From assembly GCA_025929005.1 (NCBI GenBank), contig JAICND010000033.1, forward strand, positions 1 through 9,171: a stretch of DNA of 9,171 bases, given 5' to 3'. Numbering within the stretch: position 1 is the stretch's first letter; every line of letters starts with the position of its first letter. The DNA comes from Acidimicrobiia bacterium. GTDB lineage: Bacteria > Actinomycetota > Acidimicrobiia > Spongiisociales > ZC4RG35. The position numbers were made by a program, and so were the translations under genes. Below the pieces are notes generated by a model that saw only the letters and a list, made by a program, of their open reading frames with translations, made no database searches and was not told the DNA's origin. Of this stretch, positions 4,259 to 9,171 are shown in pieces.

Positions 4259-4804
4259 ATGGTTGAGATCACAATCACTTTTCTCGCCCTTTTGGCTCTT
4301 GTGGCGTTGGCCATCGCCGTCATCGTCCTTCCCCAAACCAGGCGGCTGGCGACCGCTAACGATTCGCTGTTGTCTCGGTATGCACGTGAGTTGGCGGCCG
4401 CGATCGCCGTCGTGGCGACCCTGGGGAGCCTCTTCATGTCCGAAATCGCAGGCTTCACTCCGTGTCTCCTCTGCTGGGTCCAACGCGGCTTCATGTACCC
4501 CCTGGCTGTTGTGCTGTTGGTCAACCGAAGGCTTGGGGTCCCCAGCCTGTCGCTGGCCATATGGGCGTCAGTCGGTGCGGTCGTGTCGGCTTACCACTAT
4601 GCCGAGGAACACATCCCCGCCCTGGCGAGATCGAGCTTCTGTGGACCGGAGATCCCGTGCAGTCTCATCTGGTTCGAGCGCTTCGAGTTCGTCACGCTCC
4701 CGTTCATGGCCTTCTCTGGCTTCGTGGCTATAGCAACACTGATGCTGTTGGAGCACCGCCGGGCCAAAGCGGACGCTGTCGTGCCGGCTGGAAGGGAGTC
4801 CTGA
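4259..4804 (+). CDS. DsbB-family membrane disulfide oxidoreductase
   Basis: This 181-residue protein is predicted to reoxidise a periplasmic-side thiol oxidase and pass electrons to membrane quinone. Residues 68-81 carry the hallmark P-C-L-L-C-W-V-Q-R-G-F-M-Y-P, with the redox pair Cys69/Cys72 and the conserved Arg beside it. A second pair, Cys128 and Cys134 (F-C-G-P-E-I-P-C), lies in the following loop, matching the two-pair logic of DsbB/BdbC. Hydrophobic segments lie near 5-25, 44-63, 76-90, 97-114 and 146-165. That is one more than the usual four, through an added N-terminal helix. No ribosome binding site precedes ATG 4259, and an in-frame stop at 4235 excludes a long upstream extension; a leaderless transcript is possible. 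It overlaps the ribosome binding site of the thioredoxin-like gene that follows. Confidence 0.92.
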   Translation: MVEITITFLALLALVALAIAVIVLPQTRRLATANDSLLSRYARELAAAIAVVATLGSLFMSEIAGFTPCLLCWVQRGFMYPLAVVLLVNRRLGVPSLSLAIWASVGAVVSAYHYAEEHIPALARSSFCGPEIPCSLIWFERFEFVTLPFMAFSGFVAIATLMLLEHRRAKADAVVPAGRES

Positions 4805-4806
4805 GA

Positions 4807-5451
4807 GTGTCGCGACCCCGATCTCACCGCCCGCCCCCCAAACCGGCGGTCAAAAGCCGCACCGGGCTAGCTCTTGGAGGAGGGATGGTGATTTTGGTCG
4901 TGCTGGCCATCCTCATGAGCCCCGATCAGCCCGTCGCTGCCAACGAGTTTGGAACCGTCACCATCACCGGCGAGGCCCTGGCGCCGTTTACGGGCAATCC
5001 CGCTGGAGATCCAGCGGTCGGAACTCCCGCTCCGGAAGTATCGGGTGTCGGCTTCGACGGCACACCGATCTCGATCTCCAACCAAGGCCGCCCCAAGGTC
5101 GTCCTCTTCTTGGCGCACTCGTGCCCCCACTGCCAGCGCGAGGTGCCGGCCATCGAGCGATATCTGGAGGAGAACGACTTTCCGGACGGAGTCGACTTCA
5201 TTTCCGTGGCAACAGCGTCTTCTCCCGATCGCCCCAACTGGCCGCCCTCGGCATGGTTGGCACGAGAAGAATGGTCGATCCCAACCCTGGTCGATGACGA
5301 AACCTTCAGTGCTCTACGTGCCTTTGGCCAGGGCGGGTTTCCCTACTATGTAATGGTCGATCGCAACGGACTGGTGGCTCATCGCATGAGCGGAGAGCAG
5401 GACCCTGCCAATCTCGCCGCCATGATGCAGGCGCTGGTCGATCTGCCGTAG
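4807..5451 (+). CDS. Membrane-anchored thioredoxin-fold (TlpA/DsbA-like) protein with CPHC motif
   Basis: This 214-residue protein starts at GTG 4807, two bases after the dsbB-like stop; its ribosome binding site AAGGGAG (4792-4798) lies inside the upstream gene. A basic N-terminus precedes one membrane helix (about 21-37), so the rest is extracytoplasmic. The redoxin domain covers about 70-214. It has F-L-A-H-S-C-P-H-C (101-109), catalytic Cys106/Cys109 and the conserved cis-proline at G-G-F-P-Y-Y (176-181; Pro179). The fold pattern (P-x-A-P-E-V near 74-78, V-D-R-N-G near 184-188) is TlpA/AhpC-like. The active-site dipeptide Pro-His is that of the strongly oxidising E. coli DsbA. With the DsbB-like neighbour, the likely role is inserting disulfides into secreted or surface proteins; a reducing TlpA role is the alternative. 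Confidence 0.9.
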   Translation: MSRPRSHRPPPKPAVKSRTGLALGGGMVILVVLAILMSPDQPVAANEFGTVTITGEALAPFTGNPAGDPAVGTPAPEVSGVGFDGTPISISNQGRPKVVLFLAHSCPHCQREVPAIERYLEENDFPDGVDFISVATASSPDRPNWPPSAWLAREEWSIPTLVDDETFSALRAFGQGGFPYYVMVDRNGLVAHRMSGEQDPANLAAMMQALVDLP

Positions 5452-5461
5452 CAGCTGGGTT

Positions 5462-6805
5462 TCAGCTCCCAGGAATCACCCAGTCGAGGGACAGCTCGGC
5501 CCGCATTCCCACGGGATCTCCCACAAAGCTGCTGCCAGTTCTTCCCGGGCTCTTGAGTGTGGCGATGATCCGCTCACTGGGCATGTCCAGGACACTGATC
5601 GACGACTCGTGAGCGACGCGCAGTGTGCGCCCGTCAGCAGCCAACTCCAGCCCCTTGATCGGAAGGCTTCCCGACCCCGAGGCGGAAACCACGAAGGCGG
5701 CGTTTGGTATCAGCGTTTCCCGCCCCATCTCCAACACGGAGTCCCCCAAACCTATGTAGACGACCTCCGGGCCGACCGCTATTGGTCTGGCCACAGTGGA
5801 ATAAAGCCCGGGGATCTCTTCGGTCGTGTCGACCCGAAGTCTCCTCGCATCGATCCGGGCAACGTTCTGAGTGGCAGCGTCCAGTACGAATAGGTGCTTT
5901 CCGTCTCCCGAAATCGCCAGCGACATCGCCGACTCGGCGCCGGTGCCAAACGGTAGGGGCAGGAAGATGCAGTGGGACCACTTCTCCTTGAGGTTGAGGG
6001 TGTGCACAAAGGCCCACCGGTCCGTGTGGGGATCGGCTGGGTCATGAACGGGAGTCTCACCCGACTCGATCGTGTACAGGCTGAAAAGGAAGGATCCGTC
6101 GGGTGCCATGACCTGAGCTCTCGCATGCCCTCGCATCTCGGGGTTCAATTCGATGCCTGCCCCCTGGTCGGGGGTGATGACTTCTGTTACTCCGCCCGAC
6201 TCGAGATCGAGTTGTCGTACGAAGTATCGATCGGGATCGGTCGGTGGATAGAACTCGAGCATGAACAGGGTCTTGCCATCGGTGGAGAAAGTCTCAGGTT
6301 CGAAGTTGCCTTTGAGCGTGTAGTTGCGGGGCTCGCGGCCCTCGCTCCAAACCACGTTGATGGCGGTGTACTCGCGGGGTTCCGGTAGATACAGGTCAGT
6401 TGAGGTCGGACGAGGCGCCATGAGAGCAACCACGTCGCCCAGCGGCGATACGGCGCGGATTTCGAGCTTGCCCCCTACCTGCGTGGAGGCGATTACCTCA
6501 CCGGACTGGGGGTCGAGCCTCTCGACCACAGTCGTTTCACCCGATTCCTCGGCGCGATAGATGGTGGACCCGTCGGGAGCCCTGATCGCATCGGTGACCG
6601 TATAACTGGCTTCTCCCGTCCGGGGGTCGATAAGGGAAATCCTGCCTGCCCCGTCGGTAACCAGTATCGGTTCTACCGGTCGAAAGGTGACGGCGGCCGC
6701 TGCTCCCGCCCCCAGCAATGCGACCATTACGACGAATGCCCATCTGCGGCGTCTGTGAGGGGCGGTTGATAGCTCGGGTGGACGGTCGACCATTGCTGTG
6801 GTCAT
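5462..6805 (-). CDS. Membrane-anchored extracytoplasmic beta-propeller-like protein, unknown function
   Basis: This 447-residue protein has a basic N-terminus (H-R-R-R-R at 17-21), a single membrane helix or uncleaved signal (about 22-41), and a large outside domain. That domain shows repeated propeller-like units: I-S-L-I-D-P-R-T-G-E (56-65), V-E-R-L-D-P-Q-S-G-E-V (94-104), a later L-D-L-E-S-G-G unit, and H-L-F-V-L-D-A-A-T-Q. Each is a beta strand ending in Asp followed by a turn with Gly, as in YVTN or WD-like beta-propellers. It probably binds protein or polymer at the cell surface; no catalytic motif is visible. The start at ATG 6805 has GGAGGAGG just upstream (6812-6819); ATG 6793 is a less likely second choice. 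It converges on the disulfide operon, with 10 bases between the ends. It could be a client of that operon, but its visible cysteine content is low, so this is doubtful. Confidence 0.8.
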   Translation of the reverse strand: MTTAMVDRPPELSTAPHRRRRWAFVVMVALLGAGAAAAVTFRPVEPILVTDGAGRISLIDPRTGEASYTVTDAIRAPDGSTIYRAEESGETTVVERLDPQSGEVIASTQVGGKLEIRAVSPLGDVVALMAPRPTSTDLYLPEPREYTAINVVWSEGREPRNYTLKGNFEPETFSTDGKTLFMLEFYPPTDPDRYFVRQLDLESGGVTEVITPDQGAGIELNPEMRGHARAQVMAPDGSFLFSLYTIESGETPVHDPADPHTDRWAFVHTLNLKEKWSHCIFLPLPFGTGAESAMSLAISGDGKHLFVLDAATQNVARIDARRLRVDTTEEIPGLYSTVARPIAVGPEVVYIGLGDSVLEMGRETLIPNAAFVVSASGSGSLPIKGLELAADGRTLRVAHESSISVLDMPSERIIATLKSPGRTGSSFVGDPVGMRAELSLDWVIPGS

Positions 6806-6863
6806 ATCTCTCCTCCTCCAATCGAGGCTGGAGACGATCGCCCGAAGGCGTTGGTTCAGTTGT

Positions 6864-8564
6864 TTAGCCGCGGAGGGCCGAAGCGAAGATCCCCGGAAGG
6901 TGCGACGGGCTGTGATCCGCCGCGAACCGGGTGAAACGCTCGGCAGTGAGGGCCCCGGTCGGACAGGTCACGAACCAGGGAGGTCGTGGAGATAAGTGGA
7001 ACTCCCCCACCAGCCAGGCTCGGGGGACCGGCCGGAACGGGCCGGTCGCAACAGTCTTCTCTGGTCGATCGAACATCAAAGCGTTGTGAACTAGACCGAT
7101 TCCGCTACCAACGTCGTCGAGGCTATGTCCCGGGAAAGCACCCCAGGGTGCCCGTGGCTGCAAGAAGTTGAAGGCGGTCCAGGTGTTGACCGCGATCGCT
7201 CCGTAGTGCAGCTTGGCGAGGGTGGCCTCAAACCCGTCGCCGAATTCTGACCTCGTGGCCGGGTGGATGACCAGGTTGGCTCCCAGGGTGCCGTCGAGGC
7301 GGGTGTTGGCAAAATCGATCGCGTTCTCGAGGTAGGCAGCGGCGTCGTTTCCGGGCAGGCGAGTTGTGACAAACGCCGCACTAAAGAACTCTTCGCGATA
7401 GGCAGGGTCGTCATCGGTGTGGTCGGTTCCATCGACATAGGTGCAGGGAGAAGCACCAACAGTCAGAGCCCCCGATCGACCCGCCACGTTCTGTCTGCGC
7501 TCATCTGCACCGGGGTAATAGGCCAGACGGGGCGGTTGGGCGGACATGAGCTCATGAACGTGCTCAACAAACCTCTCGCTCAACGGCCATGCCTCCGGAA
7601 GCACCATCACCTGGGCAGCGATGCAGTTGAAGCCTCCATTGACCAGCTTCTGGGTCACGAAGTTCTCCGCCTGGAACCTCAGGTCCGCTTCGGTCCAGGG
7701 ACCTGGAATCACGATGAATGGGCTTACCCCTCCAAGCTCACTGGATATGGGCTTGTTCATCAAAGGGCTGTTGAAGCGCCGCCGGTTTTCACCGGCCGAC
7801 CCGCTACCAAAGACAATGCGGTCGTGGGTAGCCGTGCTTCCGGTGATGTGGACCGTGTCGACGAGCGGATGCTCGACTAACCGGGCTCCCGTTTCAGCGC
7901 CCCCATACAGGAACCTGATCCAACCGCGCTGGATGAAGCCTCCGAAAATCTCCTCGAAGATGGGGCCGAGATAGTCGTTGACGGGGTTGAATTTCACAGC
8001 AGCGACTTGTCCTTCGACATAGAGCTTGCTCAAGGCGTCGAGGGCGGGGATCGACGAGACGTTGCCAGCCCCCAGGATCCCGCACACCCGCCCGACCGGC
8101 GAAGGCGTCTTATAGAAAGAGGCGGTGTGCTCGGCCAGATTGTTAGGGGTGACCAGCGGCTCCATCCAAACGTCGATCCGGAACCCGCTGAGCAAGACCG
8201 GCTCAAACCATTCGACCGGCAAAACCTTGACAATCGCCCGACCATCCGCTCCCTGCCTCACCCATCGGTCGTCATAGGTGTTGATACTCTTTGCGATTCG
8301 CTGCAGAGAGGATCTCAGAGCAGTTGCGGCTCGAAGGAGTCCATAAGGTCCCATGAGCCATTCCTCCCCCATCTGTCCCCGACTAAGTCCTTTCGCCTCC
8401 GCCCCTGCTGCTGCCCATCGGGACGCGGCCGAATCGATGCGACGGATCAAGTCATCAAGTAGCCGAATCCGTTCGCCGATTCTGAGAGTTGCCCACTCGT
8501 CCTTGTGACCACTGAGAACCTCGAGACTCCGATCGATTGCGGCGTCGGAGGTGGCAAGAGTCAT
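6864..8564 (-). CDS. Divergent aldehyde dehydrogenase superfamily protein
   Basis: This is an NAD(P)-dependent oxidoreductase of the aldehyde dehydrogenase fold, 566 residues from ATG 8564. Motifs in order are G-A-G-N (165-168, Rossmann region), V-A-A-V-K-F-N-P (187-194), I-T-G-S (240-243), S-E-L-G-G-V-S-P (275-282; general base Glu276), N-G-G-F-N-C (309-314; catalytic Cys314) and E-E-F-F (391-394). The usual G-Q-x-C around the nucleophile is replaced by G-F-N-C. The last 70 or so residues, with W-F-V-T-C-P-T-G-A-L, exceed the common length of about 490. The substrate cannot be read from sequence. Start is uncertain: the frame is open to TTG 8618 with further ATGs at 8615 and 8588, and none has a good ribosome binding site. 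I chose ATG 8564 because family-like sequence (I-D-R-S-L-E-V-L) begins right after it. The downstream propeller gene is 58 bases away, possibly one transcript. Confidence 0.88.
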   Translation of the reverse strand: MTLATSDAAIDRSLEVLSGHKDEWATLRIGERIRLLDDLIRRIDSAASRWAAAGAEAKGLSRGQMGEEWLMGPYGLLRAATALRSSLQRIAKSINTYDDRWVRQGADGRAIVKVLPVEWFEPVLLSGFRIDVWMEPLVTPNNLAEHTASFYKTPSPVGRVCGILGAGNVSSIPALDALSKLYVEGQVAAVKFNPVNDYLGPIFEEIFGGFIQRGWIRFLYGGAETGARLVEHPLVDTVHITGSTATHDRIVFGSGSAGENRRRFNSPLMNKPISSELGGVSPFIVIPGPWTEADLRFQAENFVTQKLVNGGFNCIAAQVMVLPEAWPLSERFVEHVHELMSAQPPRLAYYPGADERRQNVAGRSGALTVGASPCTYVDGTDHTDDDPAYREEFFSAAFVTTRLPGNDAAAYLENAIDFANTRLDGTLGANLVIHPATRSEFGDGFEATLAKLHYGAIAVNTWTAFNFLQPRAPWGAFPGHSLDDVGSGIGLVHNALMFDRPEKTVATGPFRPVPRAWLVGEFHLSPRPPWFVTCPTGALTAERFTRFAADHSPSHLPGIFASALRG

Positions 8565-8660
8565 CGATCCCGAGGGTATGGGCGGCATCGGCTCACCGCA
8601 AGGACAACTCGTCATCAACGGGGGGGCCAGCCTGGACCTGCCATTCGTACAATCGCCACG

Positions 8661-9103
8661 GTGGGATCGGTGAGCTACGCCCGGAGCGGCAACGTCAATA
8701 TTGCCTATCAGGTCACCGGCAATGCGCCGCGAGACCTCGTTTACGTCCCCGGCTGGGTGTCCAACATCGAAGTTATGTGGGAGGATCCAGGACTGTCACG
8801 CTTTCTCAAAAGCCTGGCCTCGTTCAGCCGACTGATCATGTTCGACAAGCGCGGCACTGGGCTAATCGGTCTCGATGTTCGGTGCGTCTCCACACGGGTG
8901 AGATCGAGATGATCGACGCGGATGTCGCTGGAGTGGCAGTTCACAATGGAGCAAGAATCGCGGCACTAGCTGGTCCCCGTGAGGTGTTGGTTTCGCGAAC
9001 CGTGCGAGATCTCGTGGCCGGAGCAGGGTTTGAGTTCGCCGCTCGGGGAATCCATCCCCTCAAAGGAATCCAGGATCACTGGGAGGTCTATGCCCTCGTC
9101 TAA
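8661..9103 (+). pseudogene. Remnant of an alpha/beta-hydrolase-adenylate cyclase fusion, internally deleted and frameshifted
   Basis: The first part, from GTG 8661 or 8670, encodes the start of an alpha/beta-hydrolase domain of the type fused to class III adenylate cyclases: S-Y-A-R-S-G-N-V-N-I-A-Y-Q-V (about 8673-8714), then V-Y-V-P-G-W-V, and F-D-K-R-G-T-G-L (8841-8864). The frame then runs directly into I-G-L-D-V-R-C (8865-8885), which belongs near the C-terminal end of the cyclase domain. After that the frame must shift to continue as L-H-T-G-E-I-E, V-A-G-V-A-V-H, L-A-G-P-R-E-V-L-V-S and R-G-I-H-P-L-K-G, ending at 9103. Full relatives have the rest of the hydrolase (including its catalytic residues) and most of the cyclase in between, roughly 300 residues. 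One missing G near 8886 explains the frame change. The product would be inactive in both domains. Confidence 0.82.
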
Positions 9104-9130
9104 CAACGGCACGAGGTCGAAGGTCTCACT

Positions 9131-9171
9131 GTGGTAGCCGTCAGCATTCTCGCCGCCGTGGCAGGCGTCTG
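9131..9171 (+). CDS. Possible start of a secreted or membrane protein (3' end beyond the window)
   Basis: GTG 9131 opens 13 codons that continue off the window end, encoding V-V-A-V-S-I-L-A-A-V-A-G-V, a signal-peptide-like or membrane-helix-like hydrophobic stretch. A weak AAGG (9119-9122) lies about eight bases upstream. The visible part is too short to be sure it is coding. Confidence 0.2.
   Translation, partial: MVAVSILAAVAGV

Noticed and set aside
4462..4806. Upstream extension of the thioredoxin-like frame into the DsbB-like gene
   Set aside because: The extension overlaps the DsbB coding sequence in another frame; GTG 4807 has a good ribosome binding site and is followed at once by a basic N-terminus and membrane anchor.
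5453..5472. Possible terminator between the disulfide operon and the propeller gene
   Set aside because: Only a 5-bp stem (CTGGG/CCCAG) with an eight-base loop and no T-run; too weak to call.
6839..6850. Small hairpin CGCC-CGAA-GGCG between the aldehyde dehydrogenase and propeller genes
   Set aside because: A 4-bp stem is expected by chance in DNA of this composition.

Overview
The window looks like chromosomal DNA from an environmental, GC-rich actinomycete (Actinomycetota). The evidence is a WhiB-type iron-sulfur regulator, a DUF1918 protein (a family centred on Actinobacteria), frequent GTG/TTG starts, and an alpha/beta-hydrolase-adenylate-cyclase type relic. I cannot place it below phylum; Acidimicrobiia-like bacteria are one guess. 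I see no insertion sequence, phage gene, CRISPR array, tRNA or rRNA.

Region 1 (1-2000) is a compact stress cluster. A partial csbD-like gene runs left. To the right follow a YtxH-like small basic protein, a 45-residue one-helix protein, a WhiB regulator, a 186-residue four-helix membrane protein and a 19-residue hydrophobic microprotein. The main observation of the window is here: each of the five transcription units is preceded by a match to the SigB/SigF-type promoter GTTT-N16/17-GGGTA, correctly oriented. I found no such exact match elsewhere in the window. Two of the sites lie back to back in the csbD/ytxH-like intergenic region. A strong hairpin with a T-run closes the region and also separates it from the convergent pfk gene.

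Region 2 (2004-3869, minus strand) holds DUF1918, a small heat shock protein (Hsp20) and 6-phosphofructokinase, with hairpins in both gaps. The phosphofructokinase has the G104/K124-type residue combination (E. coli numbering). Divergent from it, a 34-residue membrane microprotein starts at 4015 and is followed by a perfect 13-bp hairpin.

Region 3 (4259-5451, plus strand) is a two-gene extracytoplasmic thiol-disulfide operon: a DsbB-like membrane oxidoreductase and a membrane-anchored thioredoxin-fold protein with the CPHC motif. They probably act together in disulfide formation. A membrane-anchored beta-propeller-like protein converges on this operon from the minus strand.

Region 4 (6864-9171) has a divergent, long aldehyde dehydrogenase superfamily gene on the minus strand. 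Divergent from it is a degraded hydrolase/adenylate cyclase gene that has lost its middle and carries a frameshift. No gene-free stretch exceeds about 150 bases. The largest gaps are 3870-4014 (divergent promoter region), 4120-4258 (hairpin, then nothing recognised) and 225-356 (paired promoters).
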